Positions 36,701-46,744 are shown, numbered from the stretch's first letter. The stretch: 64,000 bases of DNA from Mesorhizobium sp. (GCA_004017275.1 SAKE01000002.1:65411-129410), one strand, 5' to 3'. Notes: generated by a model from the letters alone, not told the origin. Made by a program: numbers and translations.

Positions 36701-36955
36701 CGACGAATAGGACGACATGTAGAGCATGCCCTCGACACCGTTGATCTCCTGCTCGATCGGCGTTGCCACCGTCGCTGCGACCGTCTCGGCGTCGGCGCCC
36801 GGATACTGCGCGCGAACGACGATGGTCGGCGGCGCGATCTCGGGATATTGCGCGACCGGCAGCTGGGTATAAGCAATCCCGCCGAGGATCAGCAGGACGA
36901 TCGAAACGACCGATGCGAAGATCGGACGGTCGACGAAGAAATGTGCGAACCTCAT
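33760..36955 (-). pseudogene. RND efflux pump (AcrB/MexB-like), broken by a frameshift
   Basis: Two minus-strand frames together give a full hydrophobe/amphiphile-efflux RND protein. The first (36955 to about 36044) starts MRFAHFFVDRPIFASVVSIV and ends its family match at RPGTNALA. The second (about 36042 to 33760) resumes at QIQDKMKELSRDFPKGLSYD and runs to the C-terminus with all typical membrane blocks. At the junction only four bases separate codons that in relatives are about four residues apart, so I infer a deletion of about eight bases near 36043-36046. The upstream frame runs on in shadow to 35705. Unless this is a sequencing error, the pump's inner-membrane part is split and inactive. 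It overlaps the adaptor gene by four bases (ATGA). Confidence 0.85.
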
Positions 36956-38166
36956 TGCTGCAACTCGGCAGTCTCGGCCTTGGGCGGCAACGTCACCATC
37001 TCGACCTTCACCTTGGTGCCGGGCCTGGCGTGCATCAGCCCGTTGACGATGATCGTCTCGTCGCCGGTCAGGCCCCCCCGGATCACCCGGTAGCCGTCGA
37101 GAAGCGGGCCGGTGCGCACGGGCTTCGCCGACACCATCCCGGCCTCGTCCACCAGGAACACGATGCGGCGATCCTGATCGGCGCCGATCGCCTCGTCGGG
37201 TACCAGCACGCCGCCATGCGGCAGCGACCCCGGCACGTTGATGCGCCCGAACATGCCTGGCTGGAGAATGCCGTCGGCGTTGGGAAACCTTGCACGCACC
37301 CGCATGGTGCCGGTCGCGTTGTCGATCCGGCTCTCGGCAAAATCGAGCTTGCCTTTGAATACCGCCTCCGCGCGGTCGGCGACGCGAACCACCACCTCGA
37401 GCCCGCCGGCGCCTTCCTGCATGCTGCCACCACGCTCCTTCGCGTCGCGGGCATAGCTGAAGTACAGGCGCTCATCGACGTCGAAATAGAAGTCGATCGG
37501 ATCGCGCGTAACGATGGTCGTCAGCAAGGTGGAATCCGGCTGCACGAGGTTGCCGACCGACACCAGCCGGCGGTCGATGCGGCCGGACAAGGGCGCCTTG
37601 ATCTCGGTGAATTCCATGTTCAGGCTGGCCGTCGTCAGCGCAGCCGTCGCGCCCTGCATCTGCGCCTGCGCCGAAAGGTATTCCCGCCGGCGGTCGTCGA
37701 CCGTCGCGGTTGAGATATTGCCGGTCTTGGCGAGTTCGTCGGCACGATCCAGCTGCATCTTGGAGAATTCGAGCAGACTCTTGGCGACGTCCACTTGCGA
37801 CTTGGTGGCATCGTAAGCCGCCTGGTACGGACGCTGGTCGATGGTGAAGAGCAGGTCGCCCTTGTTGACCAGTGCGCCGTCCTGGAAGCTGACCTTGTCC
37901 AGATAGCCGCTGACGCGCGAACGGATGGCGACCTGGTCGACGGCTTCGAAGCGCCCGACGAACTCGTCGTCTTCGACGATTTCACGGACCACCGGCTTGG
38001 CCGCCGTCACCACGGGTAGCTGCTGGTCCTGCGCAAACGCGGTGCTGCTGAAAGCCATGCCGAGCAGGAATGCCGCCGACACGGCGGCGCGGGCAAGCCA
38101 GCCGGCCGATCGACAAGGTCGCCTGCCCGCGTCGCGATGCAATCGCCCATTCTCTGGGGTGTCCAT
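36952..38166 (-). CDS. RND efflux periplasmic adaptor (AcrA/MexA-like)
   Basis: 404 residues from ATG 38166 (GAGGA upstream); 35 more upstream codons are open but unsupported. A signal segment (WLARAAVSAAFLLGMAFSSTAFA) ends near residue 45. Lipoyl-like halves are visible (RSRVSGYLDKVSFQDGALVNKGDLLFTID, about 78-106, and IKAPLSGRIDRRLVSVGNLV), with a helical hairpin between them, then the beta-barrel part ending GTKVKVEMVTLP. It is the membrane-fusion partner of the RND protein encoded next, whose gene is frameshifted, so the adaptor may be unused or shared with another pump. No adjacent TetR regulator or outer-membrane factor gene was found. Confidence 0.9.
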   Translation of the reverse strand: MDTPENGRLHRDAGRRPCRSAGWLARAAVSAAFLLGMAFSSTAFAQDQQLPVVTAAKPVVREIVEDDEFVGRFEAVDQVAIRSRVSGYLDKVSFQDGALVNKGDLLFTIDQRPYQAAYDATKSQVDVAKSLLEFSKMQLDRADELAKTGNISTATVDDRRREYLSAQAQMQGATAALTTASLNMEFTEIKAPLSGRIDRRLVSVGNLVQPDSTLLTTIVTRDPIDFYFDVDERLYFSYARDAKERGGSMQEGAGGLEVVVRVADRAEAVFKGKLDFAESRIDNATGTMRVRARFPNADGILQPGMFGRINVPGSLPHGGVLVPDEAIGADQDRRIVFLVDEAGMVSAKPVRTGPLLDGYRVIRGGLTGDETIIVNGLMHARPGTKVKVEMVTLPPKAETAELQQ

Positions 38167-38484
38167 TTGCGTCCTCGCTCGCTGGACCCGGAGGTCGGTT
38201 GATCCGCTTCTACGCTCAGGCTTGTCGTCGAGATCAGAGCACTGCAGTGTTGTGCATGGCAACATGATCATTTTCCATGTGGGCCGAAATGTCCACCCTG
38301 TGGCTGCCCCGCCACCGGGCTAAAGCCAGTCATATTGGTCGAAGGAGATCGATATGGGCATTACCACGTCGGCCGGATTGGCTTTGCTGCGATTTTTCGA
38401 GTCTTCCTGCGGGCCAAGTTGGAACCATCCGAAGCCCCGCGCGACCCATCAAGGCACAGTAGGTCAGCAGGCAACTGCCGACAT
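38167..38484. other. Intergenic region upstream of the RND operon
   Basis: About 320 bases between the RND adaptor start and the stop of the dehydratase gene at 38485, both on the minus strand. It should hold the RND promoter. A + strand frame with a fine Shine-Dalgarno sequence (AAGGAGAT before ATG 38354) runs antisense into the dehydratase and is not called. Confidence 0.45.
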
Positions 38485-39681
38485 TCAGTCGAAGAAGCCG
38501 ACGTCCTCTTCCTTGAGGTGCTTCTTCGCGCCCGTGGCGTCGATGTCGACGCCCAATCCGGGAGCTTCGAGCAAATCGATCATCGAATCCTTCACGATCT
38601 GCGCAGGCAGCCCAACAACGACATCCTCCCACCAGGGATCGGAGGCGCTGGGGTATTCGAAGGCGATGTAGTTGGCGGGCAGTGTGGCGCAAACATTGAT
38701 CAGCGCGCCGAGGCCCAGAAGACCGTTCGCCGTGCCGTGCGGCGCCATCATGATCGAGTGCATGTAGGCATGCTCGGCCACCCATTTGAGCTCGGCGATG
38801 CCGCCGATATCGGCGGGGTCCGGACCGATGATGCGGACTGCCTGCGTCTCGATCAGTTCCTTGAAGTTGTGACGCAGGTAGATCTGCTCTCCCGTGTGGA
38901 TGGGGGTGGAGGTGGATGTCGTGAGTTCGCGATAAGCCTGCGGATTGACCCACGGCACGTAGTCGCCCGTCAGCATGTCCTCCAGCCACATCAAATTGTA
39001 TTTCTCGACTGCCTGCGCAAAGCGGATGGCGTCCGGCAGGAACCAGCCAGGGCCACAATCGAGGGCTAGGGAGACCTTGTCGCCAAGCACTTCCTTCATG
39101 GCGATGACGCATTCGACCATGTGCGCCATGCCGCGCTCGCTGATCTGCCCCTGGTCCATGGCGCCGTGATAGGTAGGCGGCTGGCGGACGCCGTAGTGGA
39201 AGTCGGGCACGCTCGTCTTCATGTTGGAGTGGAAGCTGATGCCCTGCTTGACCATGAAGAAATTTTCAGGCCGCTCCATCATCCATTTGACGTCCGCCGC
39301 ATAGTCCTCGGGCCGGTCGCCCGTCCGCTTCTTGCGGATCGAACCGTTATAGACCCGCACCTTGTCGCGCACCTTGCCGCCAAGCAGCTTGTAAACCGGA
39401 ACGCCGGCCGCCTTGCCGGCGATGTCCCAGAGAGCGTGTTCGATGGCACTGACGGCGGCGCCGTAGGGTTTGAAGGAGCCCCGTTGACGGATCTTCAGCA
39501 TGCAGCGTTCGACGTCGGTCGGGTCTTCACCGATCAGCGCCTCACGGAAATGCAGGACCCAAGGTTTGAGATAAGGCTTGGTGTATTCCGCCTCGCCAAG
39601 GCCATAAAGGCCTTCGTCGGTCACGATGCGGACGATGGGATGCTTGCCGATGACGGCGCACCGGAGGTCGGTGATCTTCAT
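38485..39681 (-). CDS. Enolase-superfamily (MR/MLE) acid-sugar dehydratase
   Basis: 398 residues. The N-terminal capping domain has IVTDEGLYGLGEAE and ALWDIAGKAAGVPVYKLLGG. In the barrel, the metal ligands are seen as ALDCGPG (Asp), WLEDML (Glu) and HTGEQIY (Glu), followed by IIGPDPADIGGI and MMAPHGTANG with the His of the usual His-Asp pair. This pattern fits dehydratases of aldonic acids, which convert the acid to a 2-keto-3-deoxy acid in the cytoplasm. It is most similar in style to the next gene upstream (39779-41137). The exact substrate cannot be told. It is the last gene of a run of four on the minus strand under the GntR regulator. Confidence 0.87.
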   Translation of the reverse strand: MKITDLRCAVIGKHPIVRIVTDEGLYGLGEAEYTKPYLKPWVLHFREALIGEDPTDVERCMLKIRQRGSFKPYGAAVSAIEHALWDIAGKAAGVPVYKLLGGKVRDKVRVYNGSIRKKRTGDRPEDYAADVKWMMERPENFFMVKQGISFHSNMKTSVPDFHYGVRQPPTYHGAMDQGQISERGMAHMVECVIAMKEVLGDKVSLALDCGPGWFLPDAIRFAQAVEKYNLMWLEDMLTGDYVPWVNPQAYRELTTSTSTPIHTGEQIYLRHNFKELIETQAVRIIGPDPADIGGIAELKWVAEHAYMHSIMMAPHGTANGLLGLGALINVCATLPANYIAFEYPSASDPWWEDVVVGLPAQIVKDSMIDLLEAPGLGVDIDATGAKKHLKEEDVGFFD

Positions 39682-39696
39682 GCTTTCCCTCTCTTG

Positions 39697-39740
39697 CCTT
39701 CCTTAAACGGTGGCCTTTCCTTCCTTAAACGGTGGCCTTT
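39697..39740. repeat. Exact 22-bp tandem duplication
   Basis: CCTTCCTTAAACGGTGGCCTTT (22 bases) occurs twice head to tail at 39697-39718 and 39719-39740, between two dehydratase genes. On the coding (minus) strand each copy carries AAGGAAGG, so it lies at or just before the ribosome-binding region of the gene at 39681 and could alter its expression. Confidence 0.9.
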
Positions 39741-39778
39741 CCCTCAAAAGGTGGGCCTTCGCCCGAAAGGTGAAGCAG

Positions 39779-41137
39779 TCAGCTCCAGGTCCGGTCCCAG
39801 GAATATTCGTCATCCCAGTGATCGGTCGGCTGCCAGATGCCTTTGACGCCTTCCTGCAGGTGCTGGCTGATGACTTCATCAACCACGTCGTCGATGCCCA
39901 GGCCCGGTTTGTCCGGCACTGTGATGAACCCATCCTTGACCAGCGGCTTGGGCAAGCCCGTGACGATATCGTCCCACCAGTTCACTTCGACGCTGTGATA
40001 TTCCAGCGCCATGAAGTTTTCCGTGGCCACCGCGACATGCGCGGCGGCCATCGCGGCGATCGGGCTCTCCGCCATGTGAATGGCCATGGCAACGCCGTGG
40101 TCCTGCGCCGCATCGCCGATCTTCTTGGTCTCGAGGATGCCGCCGGTGGTCAGCAGGTCCGGGTGGATGACCGAGATGCCTGCGTTGAGCAGCGGCTCGA
40201 AGGCTTCCTTGAGGTAGATGTCCTCACCCGTGCAGATCGGCACGGACGTCGCCTGCTGCAACTGCCGATACTGCTCGGTGTATTGCCAGGGGATCACGTC
40301 CTCGAGCCAGGCTGGGGCGTATTTCTCGATCCGCCGGGCGAGACGGATGCCATCCTGCAGCGAGATGTGGCCGACGTGGTCGATGGCGAGCGGGATTTCG
40401 TAGCCGATCACCTCGCGGACCTCGTGGATATATTGATCGAGCAGGTCGATGCCCTTTTCGGTGAAGTGGAGGCCGGTGAAGGGATGTGGCACGTTCTGCG
40501 CGTCATAGGCGGCGTTTCGCGCCCGGCGCTCGTCCAGCGTGCGTGCCCGGCCGCGAGCGGCATGCGTGCGGAAATCGTCGAGCACGCCGGCCGGGGCGAC
40601 CACCGCGCCTGGGATGTGGGAGATCTGCGCAAGCCCGAGGTCCATCTTGAGGAAGGTGAAACCGAGATCCATCCGTGCCTTGAGTCGTTTGCCGGTCTCG
40701 GTGCCACTGGGCTTCTCGGCGTCGGTGTCGCAATAGACACGCACCTTGTCGCGGAACCGTCCCCCAAGCATCTGGTAGATGGGGACGCCATAGGCCTTGC
40801 CGGCGAGATCCCACAGCGCGATTTCGACCGCCGAGACACCTCCTCCTTGCCGGCCATGGCCGCCGAACTGCTTGATCCGGCGGAACAGGCGGTCGATGTC
40901 GCAAGGATTTTCGCCAAGCAACCGGCTCTTGAGCATCAGCGCATAGGTCGCGCTGGCCCCGTCACGCACTTCCCCCAGGCCGACAATGCCTTGGTTGGTG
41001 TAGATCTTAATGAGCGCCGAGGTGAACGGCGCACCGACGATTTCGGCCACCCGCAGGTCGGTGATGCGCAGGTCGCTCGGCTTGGAGTTGGGGTTCACCC
41101 GATTGAGCGCCTCGTCGGCTCCACGCGTTTTTGGCAT
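39779..41137 (-). CDS. Enolase-superfamily (MR/MLE) acid-sugar dehydratase, second copy
   Basis: 452 residues from ATG 41137; 27 more codons upstream are open but the family match begins after residue 20 ([17 protein letters not shown]). Barrel metal ligands: AIDHVGH (Asp), WLEDVI (Glu) and CTGEDIY (Glu), then [10 protein letters not shown] and [12 protein letters not shown]. Compared with its downstream neighbour it shares EDVIPW/EDML and TGE(D/Q)IYL(K/R) blocks but is longer, with an insertion around residues 155-235 rich in R and A. It is probably a dehydratase for a related sugar acid of different stereochemistry. It is 61 bases downstream of the third enolase-like gene. Confidence 0.87.
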   Translation of the reverse strand: MPKTRGADEALNRVNPNSKPSDLRITDLRVAEIVGAPFTSALIKIYTNQGIVGLGEVRDGASATYALMLKSRLLGENPCDIDRLFRRIKQFGGHGRQGGGVSAVEIALWDLAGKAYGVPIYQMLGGRFRDKVRVYCDTDAEKPSGTETGKRLKARMDLGFTFLKMDLGLAQISHIPGAVVAPAGVLDDFRTHAARGRARTLDERRARNAAYDAQNVPHPFTGLHFTEKGIDLLDQYIHEVREVIGYEIPLAIDHVGHISLQDGIRLARRIEKYAPAWLEDVIPWQYTEQYRQLQQATSVPICTGEDIYLKEAFEPLLNAGISVIHPDLLTTGGILETKKIGDAAQDHGVAMAIHMAESPIAAMAAAHVAVATENFMALEYHSVEVNWWDDIVTGLPKPLVKDGFITVPDKPGLGIDDVVDEVISQHLQEGVKGIWQPTDHWDDEYSWDRTWS

Positions 41138-41198
41138 GGCTTGTCCTCGTTCTGGTCGGCGGGCTTGTTGCGCACAGGCCGGCCCGCACAGGGCGTCG

Positions 41199-42365
41199 CT
41201 AGCCCAATTCAATCTCATGGGCCTGTAGGTAGTCGCGGTTCATCTCGATACCGAGACCGGGCTTCGACGACAGCTTGAGGCTGCCGTTCGAGACGTCGAG
41301 TGGCCTGTCGATGAGATGATCGTATTTGTCCAGGTTCCATTCGGACGTTTCGAGCTTATAGAAATTGGGAACTGTCATCATCACCTGCGCTCCCGCAACC
41401 ACGTTGATCGGTCCCGCGGCGTCATGTGGCGAAACCGGGATGTAGTAGGCTTCGCAAAGGGCGGAAATCTTCTTGAGTTCGGTAATGCCGCCGGTCCAGG
41501 TGACGTCCGGCATGATGTAGTCGGCGAGCCTGTTCTCGAGGACCGGCACGAAATCCCACTTCGTGTGGCCGCGCTCGCCCCACGAGATGGCGGCACTGAC
41601 CTTATCACGCACCTGCTTCAGGGCGTTGAGGCTCTCGGGCGGGCAGGGCTCCTCAAACCAGTCGATCTGCCCGGCTTCCTCGAGGCTCCGGCAGAGGCGG
41701 ATGGCGGTGGGAACGTCGAAGCGGCCATGCGCATCGATGAGAATGTCGACATCGGGTCCCGCCGTTTCGCGGATCAGGGCCGTGAGTTCGGCGGCTTCGC
41801 GCTCGTCCTTGCGGGTCATGCTGCCATCGAGATAGCCGTCCCGCTGTTCGCGGGAAAGGCCATCGGCGCCGCGGCCCTGGTGGGGGAACGGATCGAACTT
41901 GAGCGCGGTGTGTCCGGACTCCACGATATCTCGAATTTCGCGAACCACAGCTTCCTTGCTTGTGAATTTGGCCTGGTTGGGATGGGTGTAGAGCGCGATT
42001 TCATCGCGTACGGGTCCGCCCAGCAGCTCATAAATCGGCTTGCCAAGGACTTTGCCCCGGATGTCCCAGAGCGCGATATCGATGGCGCTCACGCATTCGA
42101 CGGCGGCGCCGCGGCTGCCCATATAGGTGAAGCTGCGGAAAATCTTGTGCCAGAGATGCTCGATACGGGCTGGATTCTCTCCTGTGACAGCCACACCGAT
42201 CTGGCGCAGGATCGTGCATAGGGCGCGGTTGGCGAGCCTTGTCGTCGTGGTGATCTCTCCCCACCCGCTCACCCCTTCGTCGGTCGTCACCTCGACGAAC
42301 AGGAACTCTCCCCAATAGGAAGCATCGGACTTGATCAGCCACGGCCGGACGCTGGTGATTTTCAT
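41199..42365 (-). CDS. Enolase-superfamily (MR/MLE) sugar-acid dehydratase or racemase, third copy
   Basis: 388 residues, ATG at 42365. Capping domain [17 protein letters not shown] and [20 protein letters not shown]. Barrel: LKFDPF with the K of the active-site Lys region, [10 protein letters not shown] (Asp ligand, D-x-H), WFEEPCPP (Glu ligand), SWGERGHT (Glu ligand), PDVTWTGGI and SPHDAAGP with the His. The D-x-H-G-R and E-E-P motifs are closer to galactonate/gluconate dehydratases than those of the two downstream genes. It is the first structural gene after the GntR-type regulator in this direction. Confidence 0.88.
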   Translation of the reverse strand: MKITSVRPWLIKSDASYWGEFLFVEVTTDEGVSGWGEITTTTRLANRALCTILRQIGVAVTGENPARIEHLWHKIFRSFTYMGSRGAAVECVSAIDIALWDIRGKVLGKPIYELLGGPVRDEIALYTHPNQAKFTSKEAVVREIRDIVESGHTALKFDPFPHQGRGADGLSREQRDGYLDGSMTRKDEREAAELTALIRETAGPDVDILIDAHGRFDVPTAIRLCRSLEEAGQIDWFEEPCPPESLNALKQVRDKVSAAISWGERGHTKWDFVPVLENRLADYIMPDVTWTGGITELKKISALCEAYYIPVSPHDAAGPINVVAGAQVMMTVPNFYKLETSEWNLDKYDHLIDRPLDVSNGSLKLSSKPGLGIEMNRDYLQAHEIELG

Positions 42366-42418
42366 CCCAATTTGCCTTTATCTGGAATGGTCAGGCCACG
42401 ATGTTCTGGACCGGACAT

Positions 42419-43156
42419 CTATCCAGCCCGAGCGGCGTTGCGCGCACGCATCTGTTCAAGAACATGCCGGCCAGAACCCTCGACATGGCGGGAAATGAGT
42501 TCGCCCGCCGCGTCGGCATTTCCCGCTTTGATATGTGCGATCAGTTCGCGGTGCTCACGCATGATGGCGGCCCGCCGCGCGAGCGTGAAATTGAAACGCC
42601 GGCTCACGGCTCGCAGCACTTCGCGATGCTTCCACCACAACTCGGCGGCATGACGGTTATAGTGGCGCTGGTACATCACGGTGTGGAACGCGGTATCCAG
42701 TTCACTGTGCCTGAATGTGTCGGCGAAGTTGTTCTCTTCGATCAGCGCCTGGATACGTTCGAGTTCGGCGATGTCCTCGTCGGTAGCCATATTCACAAAC
42801 CATCGTGTCAGGGCTGGCTCGATCAGGACACCGATCTCGTAGATATCCCTGACAAAATCCTGATCTATGGGTCGGACGCGCGCGCCGCGGTTGGCGACAA
42901 AGGTGACAAAGCCCTCTCCACGCAACAGCTGCAGCGCCTCCCGCACGGGGTTGGTCGAGGTGCCGTGACGCCGGGCGAGATCGGTGACCACAAGGCGCTC
43001 GTTGGCGGCCAACCGTCCCTCAATGATGTCTTCCCTGATCAGTTCATAGAGCGAGGCGCCCTCGCTGGAGGCCCCGATGGGGTCAATTCCCGTGGGTGGC
43101 TCTGCTTTAAAATCGCTTGTTTCGGCCAACGCCGGCTCCCCAAGGTTAATACACAT
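42419..43156 (-). CDS. GntR-family regulator (FadR/FCD subfamily)
   Basis: 245 residues from ATG 43156; five codons upstream are open. The winged helix is at about residues 35-100: LYELIREDIIEGRLAANERL, VVTDLARRHGTSTNPVREAL, and QLLRGEGFVTFVANRGARV. An FCD ligand-binding domain follows (IEPALTRWF, DTAFHTVMYQRH, REHRELIAHI, HVEGSGRHV) with the His/Asp positions that bind metal and carboxylate ligands. Such regulators usually repress sugar-acid operons until the acid or its product binds. It lies between the enolase-like genes and the divergent ABC importer, so both are probable targets; the intergenic 43157-43343 should hold its operator. Confidence 0.9.
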   Translation of the reverse strand: MCINLGEPALAETSDFKAEPPTGIDPIGASSEGASLYELIREDIIEGRLAANERLVVTDLARRHGTSTNPVREALQLLRGEGFVTFVANRGARVRPIDQDFVRDIYEIGVLIEPALTRWFVNMATDEDIAELERIQALIEENNFADTFRHSELDTAFHTVMYQRHYNRHAAELWWKHREVLRAVSRRFNFTLARRAAIMREHRELIAHIKAGNADAAGELISRHVEGSGRHVLEQMRARNAARAG

Positions 43157-43343
43157 TTTCCCCGATATCACACACGTCTTTCACAAACAATGTACGATCT
43201 GGTGCGTTGACAGGCAATCCGCGATCTGAAAACGTACTAAGCGATCGAAGGGGTACATAGAGCCGAGACGCATCCCCGCGGTCGAAAGAGCAAGGACCGC
43301 TTGCCTCGGCCCGAAGCGGCATGGGAGAACCAGGAGGAAACCT

Positions 43344-44822
43344 ATGACGAGGATTACGCTCGGCAGTGCGGTCCTGCGCGCCACTGTCGTCCCAGTGTTG
43401 ATGGCATCGCTGACGTCCACAACGGCGCTGGGTGCGCCGCCGGTCGACCTGAGCAAATGGTCGCCGGAATATGTGCGCTCCATCGCGGGCACACAGGATT
43501 TCGACACGGCGGCCGACTGCGGCAAGGTCACCCCGCTCGACTATAAGGGGCGACTGACTTTCTGGTATCAGGGCGTGTTCGAGGGCGACCCCGACCTCCT
43601 GCGCCAGTACTACAAGGATTTCTTCGAGACCTTCCGCAAGACCTATCCGAACATTCAGCTCGAGGACCAAGCCCTCACCTATAACGACCTTCTCGACAAG
43701 TTCCGCACGGCGTTGCTGGGCAATGCCGCGCCGATGGCGGTCCGGCTGCAAATCCTCGGTGGTACCGAGTTCGCCTCAAAGGGTTATCTGGAGCCGCTGA
43801 AGCCCGAGGATGTGGGGTATTCAACCGAGGATTTCTGGCCCGGCGCCATGAAGGCAGTGACCTGGGAGGGGGTGACCTATGGCATCCCGACCAACAACGA
43901 GACGATGGCCTTCATCTGGAACGCCGACATTTTCAAGCGTGCGGGGCTCGATCCCGACAAGGCTCCGGCAACCTGGGACGACGTCGTCAAGTATTCCAAG
44001 CAGATCCACGACAAGCTCGGCATTGCCGGTTACGGCCTCGTGGCTCGCAAGAACGCCGGCAATACGCCGTACCGCTTCATGCCACAGTTGTGGGCCTATG
44101 GCGGCGGCGTCTTCGATGAGGCCTCCGCCAACCCGACCTACGGCGAGGTTGAACTCGACAGCCCGCAGAGCAAGGCGGCGCTGCAAGCCTCGTACGATAT
44201 GTATGTTCGCGACAAATCGGTCCCGGTTTCGGCGCTCACCAACCAGCAGGCCGATAACCAGCCTCTGTTCGTCGCTGGCCAGCTCGGCATGATGATCTCG
44301 CACCCGTCCGACTACAACGTGATGCTCGACCTGCAGAAGAAGGCGACGGGCACCGACAAGGACAAGGCGCAGACCGTCATCGACAACATGCGGTACGGCC
44401 TCATTCCGACCGGCCCCGACGGCAAGCGCGCGGTCGTGTTCGGCGGCTCGAACATCCACATCCTGAAGCCCGAATATGTCGAGGGTGGCAAGGTGGATGA
44501 GCCGGCTGCAAAGGCCATCATCTGCATGTGGACAAGCCCGGAATGGTCGCTGAAGATGGCGTACGCCGGTTCGAACCCGGGCAACCTTAACGGCTTCAAG
44601 ACCAAATGGATGAAGGAACGCCTGGATAACATCAAGTTCCTCGACGTCACGACCTCGATGCTGCCATACGGCATCCCGTTCCCGGCGCTGCCGCAGTCCC
44701 CCGAGATCATGAACATCATTGTCCCGGACATGCTGCAGAATGCGCTGACCGGAGCGATGACGGTCGACCAGGCAGCGGACGACGCGGCCAAAAAGGTAAA
44801 AGACCTGATGGGCGGACTCTAG
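43344..44822 (+). CDS. ABC transporter sugar-binding protein (family 1 type)
   Basis: 492 residues. A signal peptide (LRATVVPVLMASLTSTTALGAPP) ends near residue 31. The body is a type-1 extracellular solute-binding protein: YKGRLTFWYQGVFEGDPDLL, FASKGYLEPL, YGIPTNNETMAFIWNADIF, AYGGGVFDE and NPGNLNGFKTKWMKE. It should bind a sugar or sugar-acid oligomer in the periplasm and pass it to the two permeases encoded next. It is divergent from the GntR gene. A hairpin follows in the gap to the first permease gene. Confidence 0.92.
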   Translation: MTRITLGSAVLRATVVPVLMASLTSTTALGAPPVDLSKWSPEYVRSIAGTQDFDTAADCGKVTPLDYKGRLTFWYQGVFEGDPDLLRQYYKDFFETFRKTYPNIQLEDQALTYNDLLDKFRTALLGNAAPMAVRLQILGGTEFASKGYLEPLKPEDVGYSTEDFWPGAMKAVTWEGVTYGIPTNNETMAFIWNADIFKRAGLDPDKAPATWDDVVKYSKQIHDKLGIAGYGLVARKNAGNTPYRFMPQLWAYGGGVFDEASANPTYGEVELDSPQSKAALQASYDMYVRDKSVPVSALTNQQADNQPLFVAGQLGMMISHPSDYNVMLDLQKKATGTDKDKAQTVIDNMRYGLIPTGPDGKRAVVFGGSNIHILKPEYVEGGKVDEPAAKAIICMWTSPEWSLKMAYAGSNPGNLNGFKTKWMKERLDNIKFLDVTTSMLPYGIPFPALPQSPEIMNIIVPDMLQNALTGAMTVDQAADDAAKKVKDLMGGL

Positions 44823-44831
44823 TCCGAGCCT

Positions 44832-44860
44832 GACCGGCTGCGCCGATCGTGCAGCCGGTT
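44832..44860. other. Intercistronic hairpin after the binding-protein gene
   Basis: ACCGGCTGC (44833-44841) and GCAGCCGGT (44851-44859) are complementary around a 9-base loop. Such stems after binding-protein genes commonly keep that part of the mRNA stable or slow polymerase, giving more binding protein than permease. There is no T-tract. Confidence 0.65.
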
Positions 44861-44886
44861 CGTTCCGAAGAATAAGGGCACACCCA

Positions 44887-45846
44887 GTGACGATCTTGAC
44901 CGGCAAGGCCGAGGCTCGCCGAAGATTGCAACCCAGCAGGTCCGGCGTGCTGCGAGAGGTATGGGAGCATCGCGCGGACTACGCGTATGTGCTTCCTGCG
45001 ATCACGGTGATGCTCATCGTCATCGCCTATCCGATCTACTACACGATCGAGCTGTCGTTCTTCAAGACGCCGCCTGGCCTGCAGCTTCGCGATAAGAGCT
45101 TCATCGGCTTTGACAACTACACAGCCATCCTTACCAGCGAGGTGTTCTGGAAAGTCACCTGGAATACGCTGATCTGGACACTGGGATCCACGCTCATTTC
45201 CTTTGTCCTGGGGTTTGGCGCCGCGCTGGCGCTCCACCGCGACTTTGTCGGCCGTGGCGTCCTACGCGCCATCCTGATCATTCCCTGGGTCATCAGCGCG
45301 GTTGCCGCCTCCTACATCTGGAAGTGGATCTACCATTCGGACTTCGGGATCATCGGCGCGGTGCTGGTCGGCCTCGGGTTGGCGGACCGGCCGCCGAACT
45401 TCATCGACAATGTCAGCACCGTGCTGCCGTCGCTGATCGTCGTCAATATCTGGCGCGAGTTTCCGTTCGCCATGATCATGATGATGGCCGGCCTGCAGAC
45501 TGTCCCCGAGCAGTTGCTGCGTGCCGCGGAAGTGGATGGCGCCAATGCATGGCAGCGCTTCTGGCACGTCACCTTTCCGCACTTGCGCAACGTCTCGACT
45601 GTGACGATCCTGCTGCTCGCGGTCGCGAACTTCAATTCCTTCATCATCCCATGGATCATGACCGGCGGCGGGCCATCGAACGCATCGCATATCTGGATCA
45701 CGCACATTTATGAGCTCGCCTTCGGACGGCAGCGCTGGGGCGTCGCATCGGCCTATTCGGTGCTCCTGTTCCTCATCCTGATGATGCTGGGCTACTTCTA
45801 CGTCCGCGCGCTAACCGGCAACGAGCGGAAAGAGGGGGGCGCATGA
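44887..45846 (+). CDS. ABC sugar permease (MalF/UgpA-like)
   Basis: 319 residues, GTG start at 44887 with AAGGG upstream. Six membrane segments are visible, with the EAA-type loop as MMMAGLQTVPEQLLRAAEVD (E-x-x-x-A-A-x-x-D-G-A), the coupling helix that contacts the ATPase. It is an inner-membrane partner of the gene that follows; the two overlap by four bases (ATGA), so they are translated together. Confidence 0.92.
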   Translation: MTILTGKAEARRRLQPSRSGVLREVWEHRADYAYVLPAITVMLIVIAYPIYYTIELSFFKTPPGLQLRDKSFIGFDNYTAILTSEVFWKVTWNTLIWTLGSTLISFVLGFGAALALHRDFVGRGVLRAILIIPWVISAVAASYIWKWIYHSDFGIIGAVLVGLGLADRPPNFIDNVSTVLPSLIVVNIWREFPFAMIMMMAGLQTVPEQLLRAAEVDGANAWQRFWHVTFPHLRNVSTVTILLLAVANFNSFIIPWIMTGGGPSNASHIWITHIYELAFGRQRWGVASAYSVLLFLILMMLGYFYVRALTGNERKEGGA

Positions 45847-46733
45847 CCGCGACCGCCGAGACAGCCCCTCGAGACCGGCCCCGTCGCCGCATACGCGTCG
45901 AAGGATGGCGGTGGGCCGGGCGCGTCTTCCTCGTGTTCATGCTGCTTTATACCGCGTTGCCGATGATCTGGATGCTGATCACCTCGATCAAGTCCGGGTT
46001 CGCGGCGACGCAATTCCCGCCGCAATGGTGGCCGGACGAGCCTACCCTCGCCAGCTACCAGAAGCTGCTCGATCCGCAGAACAGCGTCGGCCAGGACTTC
46101 CTCCGCTTCTTCTGGAACAGCCTCTTCGTGTCGACCGTCACGACAATCCTTTCGGTGATCGTGGCTGTTCCCGCGGCCTACGCGTTTTCGCGCTTCAGTT
46201 TTCCCGGCCGGAACTTCCTGTTCTTCGCGGTGCTGCTGCGCAACATGTTCCCGGCAGTGATCTTTCTCGTGCCGCTCTTCATCCTGATGCGCGCGATCGG
46301 GCTGGTAAACACGCATGGCTCCCTGGTTCTCACCTATCTCACCTTCGGCCTGCCGCTGGCGATCTGGCTGCTCAAGGGTTTCTACGACAACATCCCGGTG
46401 CAGCTCGAGCAGGCAGCGCGCATCGATGGCGCAACGCGGTTTCAGGCCTTCATCCTGATCGTGATGCCGCTCTCGACGCCGGGGATCATCGCCACCGCTA
46501 TCTATTCCTTCATCGGCGCATGGAACGAGTACATCTACGCCTACACCTTCCTCTCCAAGAACGACCAGTTGACCCTGCCGGTCGGCATCCAGCGCTTCTT
46601 CTCGGAAAATACGACGGACTTTCCGGGCCTGATGGCGGCCAGCTTTATGATGAGCGTGCCCGTCGTGGTGCTGTTCCTCGTCCTGCAACGATACTTCGTA
46701 CGCGCCCTTACAGAAGGCGCGGTCAAGCACTAG
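45843..46733 (+). CDS. ABC sugar permease (MalG/UgpE-like)
   Basis: 296 residues. It begins with a basic cytoplasmic tail, then about six membrane segments. The coupling helix reads YDNIPVQLEQAARIDGATRF. The C-terminal pattern (QRFFSENTTDFPGLMAAS, then RYFVRALTEGAVKH) is typical of the second permease of carbohydrate importers. It pairs with the MalF-like protein. Confidence 0.92.
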   Translation: MTATAETAPRDRPRRRIRVEGWRWAGRVFLVFMLLYTALPMIWMLITSIKSGFAATQFPPQWWPDEPTLASYQKLLDPQNSVGQDFLRFFWNSLFVSTVTTILSVIVAVPAAYAFSRFSFPGRNFLFFAVLLRNMFPAVIFLVPLFILMRAIGLVNTHGSLVLTYLTFGLPLAIWLLKGFYDNIPVQLEQAARIDGATRFQAFILIVMPLSTPGIIATAIYSFIGAWNEYIYAYTFLSKNDQLTLPVGIQRFFSENTTDFPGLMAASFMMSVPVVVLFLVLQRYFVRALTEGAVKH

Positions 46734-46744
46734 GGAGTTTGCCG

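Noticed and set aside
38354..38671. 105-codon + strand frame with an excellent AAGGAGAT ribosome-binding site
   Set aside because: Over half of it is antisense to the well-supported dehydratase gene and the sequence has no protein-like pattern.
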